From Brugia malayi (taxonomy: Eukaryota > Nematoda > Chromadorea > Rhabditida > Onchocercidae): 64,000 nucleotides of DNA. The notes under the pieces were generated by a model. The model ran no database searches, had not been told where the DNA came from, and worked only from the letters and a program-made list of their open reading frames with translations. Positions 1 through 12,400 of this stretch are shown piece after piece. Location: the NCBI RefSeq assembly GCF_000002995.4, contig NW_025062479.1, positions 3,839,221 through 3,903,220 of the forward strand, in the 5' to 3' direction. The translations under genes were made by a program, and so were the position numbers. Every line of letters begins with the position of its first letter. The stretch's first letter is position 1.

Positions 1-97
1 TCGTTTCTCTTGGGCCGATAGATAAATCGTTCTAAATATTCCTAGATTGTTCCAGGTATGTCTGCCTATTGGTCGCTGAATGTGTTGTAATTCAGCG

Positions 98-415
98 AGG
101 TACGATGAGCCCTGAGAAGGGGAACACTCGATGTCAAGCTGGTAAGGTTTTTGTGTTATTTCACTGCTATTTAAAAGTAATCTGTTGCAATGATTCTGAA
201 TTAACAAACTGGAAATTAGTAAAATGAGACCCTTCCAACAGAACCTCGTAGAACGGAGACTCGGAGTACGGCTGCAGCAGAGCTGAAAAGTAGTCCAAGT
301 GGTTGTAGAACGTACGCTTCAACTTCACCCTATAAAACCAGGTTACTTGTTGCTTTACGTTTACTACATTTCTGGAAGTTGCTTTATGCTGTGATCTGTT
401 TGTTGTTGAAATAAA
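98..415 (+). other. possible 3' end of an upstream transcript
   Basis: A short exon-like block (about 98-146) lies between a TTCAG acceptor and a GTAAGG donor. It is followed by a GC-richer stretch (about 220-380) that stays open in one frame with Thr/Arg/Ser-rich content, and by an AATAAA motif at 410-415. The two blocks cannot be joined in one reading frame with the splice sites I can see, so no prot­ein is proposed. If the AATAAA is used, a transcript ends about 90 nt before the next candidate 3' splice acceptor, the spacing typical of nematode operons. This is inference only. Confidence 0.2.
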
Positions 416-485
416 TATAGAAAGCGCTTATCCTTGCTGCCTTGTTGTACTCATTAATGCTTAGCAAGCAGTTTATCCTTCTGAA

Positions 486-498
486 ACTTTCTTTTTAG
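486..498 (+). promoter_or_regulatory. candidate trans- or cis-splice acceptor before SUZ12
   Basis: A polypyrimidine run ends in TTTTTAG at 498, 70 nt before the chosen SUZ12 start codon at 569. It could receive a spliced leader or end a 5'UTR intron. No leader sequence is visible in genomic DNA, so the choice cannot be made here. Confidence 0.3.
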
Positions 499-568
499 AA
501 GGTTTTGATAGTCTGATAACGATTCATAGCTGATATTATAAGATAATTATAAGAAAGTAGATTTAAAC

Positions 569-3500
569 ATGTTCTTTAGGCAACAGAGCAATGGAATAAC
601 GACAGAGAAGACTCGCTATACACCCGATTTTGCACCAGTACGCTCGCGGCGGGGCTCAGCAGCACTTATCATACCTCCTCTTCCAGCAGTACCATCCACT
701 GCCGCAGCAAGTAACCTGTAGTTTTATAGCAGTTGATTTTTTCATATTTGGTCTGAGTGACAAACAAAGTAATAGAATATTTCGTGAGTCTGTGAGCAGA
801 TTCCATTATTTTTATCTATTTAACTTCATTATTATCTAATATTGCTTACTTTTAATGGATTCAGGAAAAAAAGGACGTCGCGGTAGAGATGACGATAGTG
901 ATAGTGATACTGCAAGTAGTAACTCAGGACCTGTGAATGCCAAACGAACTCGCTTGTGTCATAGCAAGAATGATATTAAAAGCGTGGAAATAGTTGTTGG
1001 TAATGTTGCATCGGAAATTAAAGAAATTACGCAACAGAATAATGTGGCTAAGGTATTGTATAGAACTATTCAGATGAATCCTGATATTTATGTCCCTCCA
1101 AAATTTATGAAGACACTGTGCCATCATATGTGCCGTCATTTTAGGAAGGTTCTTATAAAAATTAAGGTCGCAAAGGTCATTTGTCTGTATGAAATCATTT
1201 GCTTTATTCGCTTCATGATAGCAGGACACTTCACATGATGCGCTGACAGAACGACAACCTCAGAAGAAAACAGATTCCGATTTGGAGCAGCACTTCAAAA
1301 GTTCGTTATCACTTGCTGCTTATTTGCGCCTTTAATGTTATCAGTGTATTTTCTTCTTTCTTTCTTCATTGCTAATGCAAAATTTACTTCTTTAAAACAT
1401 TCGAAAATTTTTTTGCAGAGGCTATTCGACTTTATCGATACATGTCACTGCCGGATACGCAAGTTGGTAGCGCTAGACCAGTATATAGGCCTTTCTTAAA
1501 AAGAAATTTGATATACATGAGACGATCTGCTGTAAGTTGAGAGATTATTTTTAATTAATTTTCGCTCTTATAATAACTACGAAAAATTTTCAGTCCATTT
1601 ATGGAAGTTATAACTTCCCCATTCTAAGTATGTGTTCATTGTATTTGTATTATTGTAGCAGTCGATAGCAGTAGGAGATGATTGCATGCCTCCCCTTTGT
1701 CCACCAGCTGCTATTGGAAAAACTGGAATGAAGGCGAAGTTACGCAAACACGAAAATCTCATGAATATACTTCATGCAATCAGGCGGAGGAATGAAATAT
1801 TAAAAAAGGTGTCGACTTTCCATGTACTATTTTCTTTCCTTTTTTTTGCTGCATACTCATTCTCAAATTTTTATATACTGTTTAAATTTTCCCCCTGATT
1901 TCTTTTCCACCTTTCGGTTTAGATGCTTGTGATGCATATATAAGTTATGTTTCAGAATCCAAAAACAAAATCATCAGGTTCAGCAGCTGTCTCATATTTG
2001 GTGCGTGTCTTAAAGCAGGATGAAGATAGCAGAAAAGGGAGTGGTAAGGATGCTTTGTCAAAGGAAACAAGAAGACATGTTAATTGCTCACATGCTACCT
2101 CAATGATCAAATTTATTGATGTTCGAAACAAAGAATTACCAGGTAATTTTTGTTGGTATTTCCATCTCTTTGTAATTATGAAATGAGCAGTAATGACAAT
2201 TATTTGTAGGTAATCGACATGCCGTTATTACGGTGTACCTTTCAAGTGAAGTCGATGGTGTCTTTAGCGAGATCGTAAGTTTTATTTTTCTCAGTGCATT
2301 TTTTTTTGTTGCATTTTATGTTGTTAATTACAATATTAGTCTGTTATGAGAAATTATCATATGCAGAAATGTGAAGTAAAGTTATCTAGATGCGACTTCC
2401 TTCTGCTACAGTACAAATGCAGATAAATACTCGTGGTGAACCTGTTGCAATAGATTTACCATTATCTATTGGTTGCCCGTTGCATTGCAGTGGAAGACAA
2501 AGGTACATTTTTTGGGTTGACTGATGAAGTAATTTGGAGTAACAAAGATATTTGGGACAAGTTTAATAGGACTGACTACATTCACTTATTCAGTATCATT
2601 TTTGAAGTATCAGTTTGTTTTGCAGGAATGATTATGTGATCATTCGTGTTACGTTTTCGGGAGAAGAATTCGCTCATATTTTAGGAGGAAAATCATTAAG
2701 AAGTGTTCCATCAAGACTGATAGACAAAGATTCGAAAACAGTCGTCCATGTAAGTGTACCGAGAAGTTGTGGAAATACTTTTATCGCAGTTTTGTGTGGC
2801 TTATTGTTACTTCAAAGGAAGTAAAATATAGTAAAATATCATAATGGATCGAGAAAGCGAATAATCGATCGAAATTTCAAACAGTGAAGGTCGCTGTGAG
2901 CCAAAATACTAGGCTTTGGTATAGTAACTGTGTAGATGAAAGAATTAAGTGTGACATAGCGAAAAATCTGACGGTTTATTGATGTTTTATTCTTTTCATT
3001 ATTTAAGGTTACCCGACGTATAAGCTGCCTTTCTTCGCCTGATAAATTAAAGAATAGTGAAGGTTCAATAACGATGTATGGTGCACGTTGCATATCTTCT
3101 GTTGCAAAAGGCGAAACGTCTGACGGTTTAATATACGGCCATGGTAGCATTACCCTGATGTTAGTCTTCATTCTTTTTTAGAAGAACCTTTGCTTTTGAT
3201 ATTGTGTTTTTTACTACTTTCACAGTTTGCATATGATTATGATAAAAACTGTGTCCAAATTTTTTCAGCCCGGATTCTTTTCTTAGTTTAGATGACAGGT
3301 GGCGTTCGGAGAAAAATTTGACGAAGAAACTTATCGATTTAGGGAAGGTAACATCTTCCGCATTTTCTTCATTTTTTACTATTGACTGATAAATCCTTTG
3401 CAAGGACCGGGGAACATATTAAATGACAGTTGTTGACATTCAGAAAATGCATATGAGCCCATTCGTACGCATGTCGATTGTGCCAGATAATAGTGGGGAA

Positions 3501-6500
3501 TCGAGTTCATCAGAAGACGATGATGAAACAAGAAGTTGTTCAAGTACGTACATAATTAAATCTTCATGGCATACTTGTGTGTGATTTTGTAAAATTGGAC
3601 TATTATCTTTTTTTTTTTTTTTTGAAGTGAAGTAGAACTATGCCTCCAGATATAAATTAATTTAGGTTTCGCCACATCTGTTTCAACAGGCTGTATAGAC
3701 CGTTGTCATCAAAACAGTGAGATGTCAGCAAAGGAATCCATACATAGCTTTGCATCAGCAGAAACCGGACTTCAAAGAGATGACAGTGTAGTCCACTTTA
3801 TTCTAATAAAGATCTCTTTTGCACTCATTCTATTTAAATTATTCAACACGAAAGTGTTGCATATTTTAAAACATTTATCTTTCAGGGTTTTGAAGAGTAT
3901 ATGAAATCACGGTTCAAGCGAGAAATGTCGCTAAAATTTCCTAAGCAAATATGGTATGCTTTATTTCATTTTTTGGTAGCTGGACTGTATGTCTATGTTA
4001 CATAAATTTGTATACTGTCTGTTTATGTTTTATAGCTATCGCTTTATTACGAGATACAATGACGAACCGAATACTAGTTTTCCGGAAAGCAAGCATCTAC
4101 TTTGTTCCGAAACTTCATCAGATTTGGTAAAAAGTGAGCTGCTGAATTCAAATGCTAACGTTGAAACTGCTGTAAATGGTGGTAGAAGTCAGTTTTTTTT
4201 TTTTTTTTTTTTTTTTTTCTTTTTTTCTTTTTTTCTTTTTGGAATTGAAGAGTATATTATTTCATTTTTAGGAAATAATATTCTGTTGTATACATGAAAC
4301 AATTTCAGGACATTGTTCTCCGTTGAAAGAAGTTTCTCCAGGAAAGGTTTTGAATGGACGATTATTTTCCAAACCTCTGACTTCACCTAAATCTTCACCA
4401 AAGTCATTTCCATCATCGCCTACTAAATATCGTTTGGATGTTCCACGTCGAGATAAACCCTTGGCTGCTATGGTTGATAGTTTAGCATCCAAATTTGAGA
4501 AATGTTCTAAAATTGTGCCGCCCAAATCTGTTGCTCCCGACGATAAAGTAACCGTTTTTAATATCTTTCAGGAATCTTTTTGTAAATTTAATTATTTAGC
4601 TTTCATATCTGATAATCCAAGCAATATGTCTGCTATTTTCAGGTTACAGTTCCCGAACTGCATTATGAAGGATATCCCGAACCGGATGGTAATGGAATCG
4701 TTACACGCTTTGTTTCTCCGGCCAACAAATGTTTTTTCTGCCTTGGAACATTTCCTGATATGTTTGCTTTGCTACTTCACATGAGAACAAGTTACCCACG
4801 ACTTGACATAGTATACAGAGTGCGTTCTTGATTTTTTTTATAACAATTTTTAAATAAGGTTATTGAACGCTATGTTGGATATTTTCTTCATTCTCTTGTC
4901 ACAATACTCATAACTATTAAAAGAAATTTGCATTTTTGATTTGGGTAATTTCATGTTTTGTTGCATCTAAGCTATATTAAATTAATTTAATATAAGTTGG
5001 ATTAATTTATATTAAATGCTTGTGTAGGGTGATGCACGGCAGACAGCTGTTATAAATAACGGTGCACCGGTTTTCATTGATGTGTTCGTTCGCAAACATT
5101 TCGACGGCTCGTATGAAGGTTCATTGGTTCGGCAGTACACAACTTCTCGTAATAGAGTTATACCACAACATTGTATTCCCAGTGATCGCCTCACTTACAT
5201 TGTTCACAAGTTAGTTTTTTCACCTTTTCAAACATTTTTTTGAATCTAGAGAGCAGTTCATCATTGTTTCAGAGTTGAAGCAAGAGCTATTCGTAAAATG
5301 CCAAAGGATCTTAGCATTTTTTTCATGCAAGCTGATCGAGAAAGACGTGCTACAAAGGGAAATAATGCGTAAGCTCGTTATTTTTAAACATTTCTTCCGG
5401 CGTAAATAAAATAAAGTGCATGTATTTCTTGCTTGAATAAAATACTTCATTTCCATAATTTTTATTAACATGGTAAGTAATTTGTAGGGCATATTTCGGT
5501 TTCCGCAGCAGGCATCCTTTAATGAAATGCACGCAAATATCAACGAAGCAGACGGATCAAGAATGGTTACGAGAATTCATTATCAGAGCAAGTATTGCAG
5601 CCTGTTTTAATGCTATTTTATGCAAAGTTTACAAAATTTTTAATGCTTGAGTATATAAACATCTCACTCGTTGTTATTTCTTTTTAGCAGATTGAAGATT
5701 TTCTCGATTTGTCACGTGTTGAGAAGGATTTTATGTCGTTGTGGAGTATTTTTCTTCTCAATCTTAATCACAAGCCACTTGGTCGTTGTCACACATATCG
5801 CACTTGCGTAAGTGTATTTCGATGCTTTTAATTACAGTTTTTTTTTTTGCACAGATCATTTTCCATAGCTTGTTATATTTATCGATGATTTGAATTTTGT
5901 ATAATTGTTTATTAAAAGTTCGGCATATTTTCCAGCGACTTTTCCTGCAAAAGCATCGGCAAGATATCTTGCAAAATAATTTTCAAAACGCTTGGGTATT
6001 TCATCTCACTGCTTTACATGAAAAAGAGGCGTTGGATACAGACGAGGTGTATGACTTGACGATGCGTTTAAAAGATAATTATGACCCCAGTACGGACGTT
6101 CGTCATGTGGTCTATGCGTAAGTGTAATCGTGATCAGATTCTGTTCGGATTTTGGAAGGTTGTTTGTAGGAATTATTTTCAGTTTTTCTGAATTGTTTTT
6201 ACTTGCTTTTTAGTACACGTGCACGATTAGAAGCAGCAGCTTCTAGTGCAAAACGAGAACCTCCAGCTTGGCAGAAAGAACCAGTACATGGGCCCAAAAT
6301 TTCAATACTAAGGAGTTCATCCGTTGCGCGTCTGTCATCTCTAGAGCCGAATTCCGATAACGAAGTTTGATTTCGCGGAGAATTTCATTATAAAAATTTC
6401 GTTACCTTATGGTTTTACTATTTTTGCCTGTTTCAGGATATGTTCAAAAAATTCATGAACGATTCTGGTCGCAAAGAGAGGCGAAGTAGTAGCTGTTCAG

Positions 6501-6743
6501 TAGATGAGCCCAGCCGAGTAAGTGATTTTGTTTACAAAATGTTTATTCATGCATCTGTTTGTCTCATCTGGTAATATTTGTCATATCTGCGCAAGAAATA
6601 CTTTTTCCCTTATCTCAGTACTGGCTTTCATTTGTTTTCTTCAGCATTCAACAAGTCGTCGTCAACGTGAACCTGATTGTTCGAAGTATCTGACAACACC
6701 TCGTGCTACGCAACCACCGAAGTGGTTATCCTTTGCCGAATAA
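569..6743 (+). CDS. SUZ12: Polycomb PRC2 subunit SUZ12-like, VEFS-box protein
   Basis: Core, non-catalytic subunit of the PRC2 histone H3K27 methyltransferase, acting in the nucleus. I join 26 exons, all phase-consistent: 569-710, 865-1148, 1225-1300, 1419-1531, 1659-1808, 1956-2142, 2210-2274, 2367-2375, 2423-2502, 2626-2749, 3008-3159, 3269-3347, 3444-3543, 3666-3787, 3886-3953, 4036-4187, 4309-4547, 4643-4819, 5028-5209, 5273-5368, 5509-5587, 5688-5807, 5936-6117, 6214-6364, 6437-6517, 6645-6743 (about 1,102 residues; human SUZ12 has 739). Diagnostic parts are a C2H2-type finger (C744, C747, H760), the following IDVFVRKHFDGSYEG block, and a VEFS box (about 882-990) with EWLREFIIRQIEDF aligning to human EWLREKTITQIEEF. 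An N-terminal IRLYRYM...LKRNLIYM region matches the human IYRFL...LHRTLTYM region. The last finger ligand is Tyr (Y765). Exon 2's donor and the 9-nt exon 8 are the least certain parts. The intron after 5587 looks GC-AG. Confidence 0.87.
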
Positions 6744-7512
6744 CTTTTCTGCTCATAAATTTCACTTTCTACAATACGGTAAACTTCGATGTAGTTATAC
6801 CATCCAGCTTCGTTATATATTGTCATTATTTACCAATTTAAGTCAGCAGTGAGACTGGGCAGAAACTTTCATAATTTTAAAAACAAATACTTTTCTAGCT
6901 AGGTGGATTTTTCGTATTTTCTTGATGTTTTCGAAATTTTGTTTTCCTTGCTTTTTTGTGTAAACAAACAGAACACAAATTTTTTTCGAACATGCCTTTA
7001 AGCGAGGTAACATCTTCCATTTATTGGCTAGAGTTTGATTGGATCCGTAATTAATTTCGTCGTTCAACTGCAAATTTGTTGTTGGAGAAGGTTTAGGCAT
7101 TCAGCAAATAGTAACGGGTCTCAGTTAGTTAAGGATATTTAGTATTATGTATTTGGCAATTAGCCTTTTTGGTTTACTTAATGACTTTTTTTTTCATTAG
7201 TGAAATGCAAAAACTAAAAGCTGTAGACAAATGAAAACATCGGAACTAATGCGCAAGACTAATTGGCTTAGTGAAACTTTTTTCAGGGTTGAATCATTTT
7301 ATGAATATGACGCACTGTTAATCATTTATGCAGGATCGCTGTCAAAAAACTGCCTTGCAATTTTTTTGCAGTCTTTCTTTGATAGGCAATGCTGATAATT
7401 TAACATTTAGTATCTGTGGTTCTTATGTAATACTTTTGCAAGCTGAAACAATAGTTGATGTCTATCCGTTTTGCTTCGATATTAACAATATTACTGTCTA
7501 CTTTTTTTTATT

Positions 7513-7620
7513 TGTTTTTATTTTGTAGTATTTGTATTTTTCGTCTTTTTATTTTGTAATATTTGTATTTCTTTGTCCTTTCATTTTGTGCTATTTGTAC
7601 TTTTTTTTTTCATTTTAGAA
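7513..7620 (+). repeat. imperfect tandem repeat, about three copies
   Basis: Three adjacent diverged copies of a T-rich unit of about 35 nt, each containing ATTTTGT followed by TATTTGTA and a C-containing T tract. It lies downstream of SUZ12 in non-coding sequence. Confidence 0.55.
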
Positions 7621-10600
7621 TATTTCACACAGTTTGGTCTATGAAAAAATTGCTGCTCTTCCGGGAGGAGGGTGAGAGAGGTTTGGAAACTGTAAAATGA
7701 CAGCGGTACGGAGTCTTTCAAATTATTTTTTGGCCATTATTTATTTATTTTTCCTATTCTTTGTGTCATAATTCTCTATTGTCATCTAAAATTCGTTTTC
7801 ATTTCATCAAGTTATTAATTTATTCATCCCATAAAATTAAATGCTTCATCTAAAGTGTGGTTGAAATTGGCACTTTTTAAGTGCTCCGGTAACGTTTCAG
7901 GCTTCTGAAGTCCATATGCATATCTATCTCTTAAATTTACCAGTCCCGGCATCGTTTTATTTTGTTGTTTATTTCTCTACTTTGATGATATTTTGCAAAC
8001 GATGTCTTTAACTTATAATTCACCCCAAGGGCTGAAATCATGAATAGATTGTGAATATCGTTTACAATATTATTGTATTAGTACACATCTTATTGCGCTT
8101 TGTTGTTGTAGGATACCAACATTGTTTTATTCTATCAAATTGTGCAAAATTCAGGTGTTTTGTTTCGTTTCATATTGTTTTATTTCGTGTCGTACTAATG
8201 AATTGGCAGTTCGCCAACATTGTGTTACAGTCTAGGAAATTCTATTTATATATTGTTTGTTGTCTAAAAATGTTGGGCTTCTGATCTCTAATTTTATTGA
8301 AAAGTTCCACTAATGAAAATTTGTGATCAGTATCTTTTCTTGTCAGAAGCATTTCAAATTTTTCAACTCACTTTTAGTATAAAATGAGTAGTAGAGCCTT
8401 CTCTTGAAGAGACTTGCGATTTATTTTAGTAATTTTCGCTTCATACTGCACGATCAAAGGTGCTAGAAACCTCCATTAAAGTTGAAGAGTTATTTATGAT
8501 ATTTGTAGTTGAAGTTTCTTTTGGACTATTCCAGATTTGAACATTTAGCATTTAAAGCTTCCATTATGAATTCACTTGATAAATATGAAAGTGTTTCAAC
8601 TTTTTAAGTTGAAAACTTTGCATATAAGCAGTGAGGTTTTACTTATCAGTTATTGAGTCTCTTCGTTACGATGAAGTGGCGGATGCCTATTGCTTACCGA
8701 CACTTTGAAACTTCAGAACTGGCTGAAAATATTCATGACTTTATATTAGACCATTGTTTTTATAACCTTTAAGGCCCATTTAGTTGTAAATGGAATTTTC
8801 TCTTCATACTTCTGAAGTCTAAAAAAATCACATGAAATTTTAGTGTTGACGGATGAGATACGAAACTATAAGATTTATGTGTAGTATATAATTGGATCAT
8901 TACCGTAAGGTTATGTTATGCGCATATTTCCTAGCGTTGACGATGTTCTAAACAAGGTTGCTGTTATCTGCTGGAAATCTGATTCTGGAAATTTGACATA
9001 CTCCAGTTTGTCTGTCGGTTAACATATTCCATGTTGAAATTAAAGTAGAACCACTATTCGTTTATAGTTCTATCCACAGGCATAATATATATAATGCGTA
9101 GTTTGGACTACAGCTGTGCTGTAATAATATGTATTAGGAGGTGTATAGATTAATAAGAAAAGTTAGATAGGTTAATCCCAATGGCATGATATAATTGAAG
9201 TCAGTCTTAGTGGATCATTGATGAACTGATTTAACGGATGAGTATTCTAATTCTTAACAATTACTTTGAACTGGGTTGTGTTCATAGCTAACACGAGGCA
9301 TATGAAATGGTTATTTTTTTGGTTGGTCACAATTTCTTATGAACACAAGTTGAAAAACTTCGAATATGCATACATAGAATTTCGAACAACACATCCAAGG
9401 TCAGTATAATTTTTGGTGTGAGGGATTACAAACTAGGTAAAGAATTATCAAACTCTTCTTACCTTAGCTACCTATTTCCATTGACGATTGGCAAGTCATC
9501 AAGAGCAAAATGCAAACTACAAGTCATTCCCTTTTCAATTTCATTACGAAAAACACATTCCAAAGCTGATTAAAAATAAGTTTTCAGAAATGGATCACCC
9601 AATAAATTTCACAAAAAATTCGTCAACAAATATGTAGTATAAATAAAAATTTAACATAGCGTTCTTCCCCAATAAAGCAGTCTTTCTGAATGAATGCTTT
9701 AGTGGATAAGAAATGATAAGAAATGGTGAGAACGAATCAGATTCATTATTTGTTCAGTATCATGGGCTATTGGTTTTGTAGTTATGATACGAAACTAAAA
9801 ATGATACAACACACTGAATGGAAAAAAGAATGAATGAAAGACCTCTGTGAATCAATTTTCCATTTGTTTAACGCATAATTTCTTCTTTTAAACAGCATTT
9901 AGAAAGAATAATCCAATTTTACAGGAATAAAATATTGATGAAATATTACTTACTAATTTAGATGTATCAAAAAAATAGGTTACAATAGTCATTAACTATC
10001 ATTTTTTTAATTGATATTGCATGCAAATGAAAATCAATCTAGTGAAAGAAGTTTTTCGGGTTTTAATTGGTCATAACTTCCTAATTCTAAAACTCCTTAG
10101 AAGTGACACTTATTTTTTTATTAGCCATTTCAACCACTTTTTTTTACCAACAATTTGAAGTTTGGCTCACAATTATTTTGACAGTACGGTGTGAGGACCT
10201 GATTTATATAATTAGCCTAATTGAGCTAAATGGAATGAATCGATATGCACAATTGTCGAAAATATATTTTAAAAAGAAAAAAAAAAAAAAAAAAAACTGC
10301 TTGGTAATGAAGTGAGAAAACTTTCACTTATATATATATATGAAAAAAATGAGGTGAAATAAGTCTTTACTTCTCTTATGCTATTGATACCTCAAAGGAA
10401 TTATTTGAAATAACTGACGCCTAAAAGCATATATACGAGCATACAACCACCATTGTCAATTATTTTCCAATAAGAAAGCAAGTAAAAAAGATCTTCAAAG
10501 TGAAGGCATGAATCAAGAAAAATCCTCTTATTTTCAAGATTTATATGAAAGCGATAATGATGACAGTACTGTTGAGCACTAGGGCAGTATTTCCTCATCA

Positions 10601-11959
10601 GCAGTTTGATTTAAGTATTTCAATACAGTATTATGGCATGGGATCGATTACTAAAATTGAAGTTTATATGCTGATGCAAGGTGTGTGGATAAATGAGTCG
10701 GGTATTCTAAACAATAACAACAACGACGCTAAGTATGGACATAGAAAATAAATCGTTTCCAAATGTGAAAATGTTTCCATTTACCCGATCACAATTTTTT
10801 ATTTCATGGGAAAATTGCTGTGAATTTGTTCTACCTTGTATGCAGACAGCTTTGCCAACTGTTTTCGATGGGTTTAGCATAAAATGTAAGTCTACCAAGA
10901 AAGATAGGGTTTATGTTGAAACATCGTTTTACTACGAATGCTATTCGTTAATGTGTGTTAGTTTCATCTATCATTTCATTTTTGATATGTTGATAATCAG
11001 AATTAAAAGTTGGAATGCAAGATTGAAAAGAATTGTTTTGCTTTGTGATTCTATCCTGGCAATTCTTATTTACCGATTTGTTTACGATTTTTTCATTACT
11101 TGTTTGCCTTCATTTTCTACTGCAATCTAACGGTTTAGTATCAGTTAAGTGCTATTCAAAATTCGGTACTAAACATTTTATGGGTTTTCTCTTTCAGCTG
11201 ATTGTTCCGACAATATCATAAATTTTTTTTAAAAAACTAAAGTTTCCAAGTTTCTTGTGCTTTTTCTTTCTTACTTAAATCTCCAAATGCTTTTTCTCTT
11301 TCCATGATTAGATCACTGAGCTATTTGGTAGCTTTGACTTGCGTGATACTCTTATCTATTTCTTTAAAAAAAAAGAAAAAATTAGAAGCAAATTTAATAT
11401 TTTATGAATTGTTTTTTCTCAAATATCTAATGGACGCTAATCAAACATCTCAAATTTGTGCTCCATAATGAATCATTTTTTAATATATCTTAAAGAACAG
11501 CTAGTACTTCGCCGTTTTAACTAACATCGGAAAATTCGATTCCCCAAGAAATTCAACTTAGAAGCTTTATTAATTTGCGGGAATATCAAAGCTAAATTGT
11601 GTGGAATTAAATCAAGCGCAATATTGGTTAATGTTTAACACTTGAAGCTATCAGTATTATATATGGGACAGAAGACTACGTTCGATGTACGTTCTATCAT
11701 TATGAAGAAAGAATTTGCGTAAGAAGATAAATCGGTACAATTTGCAACATTCTTGCTTGCTATTAGCGTGAAGTTTGTTAATGGTCGCTCGAGAAATTGA
11801 GTGCAGATAGATATTAATTATCTGCGTTGTCCACAAAATACATTTATGTCCTTTACATTCTTGTTCACATGTCATCATTGATTACTACTATCATATCTCC
11901 TTTCAGTATATGGAATTAGGAGGAGTACAGTTTGTAGAAGGGTTCAGCAATGTTCTTCA

Positions 11960-12400
11960 TTTACAGCATAACCAAGGGCTGATCGCTACCAAGGGACAGC
12001 GGACAACCAAATGTCCACTCCACCCTGTCGGCATCACTAGTTCCCAAAAGAGCAGATAATAAGGAACACCAGTGGTGGTAGCAGTAAATACTATGCACTC
12101 GCTCGCGTATACTATGTTGAATTTCAATATGCATTCGGAATGGTTGACGAGCAGAGTGTGTAGAGTGGAATTGAGGATGAGGAATGGGACGGGACGGACC
12201 GTTGGGTGTCGACCCTAAGGACAGGCGCTTCTCAACGACAGGCGCTTCTGCCAACGAGAAGTGGCAGTGGCGGCAGCTTCAACTCAGCACACTCTTCTTT
12301 CTCGGACATCTCGATCCTCATTCTCCCTCAGCTGTAATCTCATGCAGCAAGCTGTTTGTGTTAGCAGCAGGGCAGCGCTATGGTCACTTCACTCTCGCAA
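11960..12400 (+). promoter_or_regulatory. GC-rich island upstream of tincar
   Basis: This block of about 400 bp is much richer in G+C and CpG than its surroundings. It lies about 1 kb before the tincar-like start codon and stays open in several frames on both strands (for example 12184-12462 forward and 11961-12254 reverse). I read it as a candidate promoter and non-coding first exon. No coding exon could be joined to tincar from it. Confidence 0.3.
12221..12258 (+). repeat. 19-bp direct tandem repeat in GC island
   Basis: Two adjacent near-identical copies, GACAGGCGCTTCTCAAC then GACAGGCGCTTCTGCCAAC, inside the GC-rich island upstream of tincar. Confidence 0.7.

Noticed and set aside
4549..4784. 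Alternative reading of the SUZ12 exon continuing past 4547 in frame
   Set aside because: It would destroy the zinc finger. Splicing at 4547/4643 restores VTVPELHY and the C-x2-C finger.
10735..11130. 131-codon forward open frame in the 6.6-kb intergenic region
   Set aside because: No recognisable motif, no splice context, and a composition like surrounding AT-rich DNA. Length alone is not enough.
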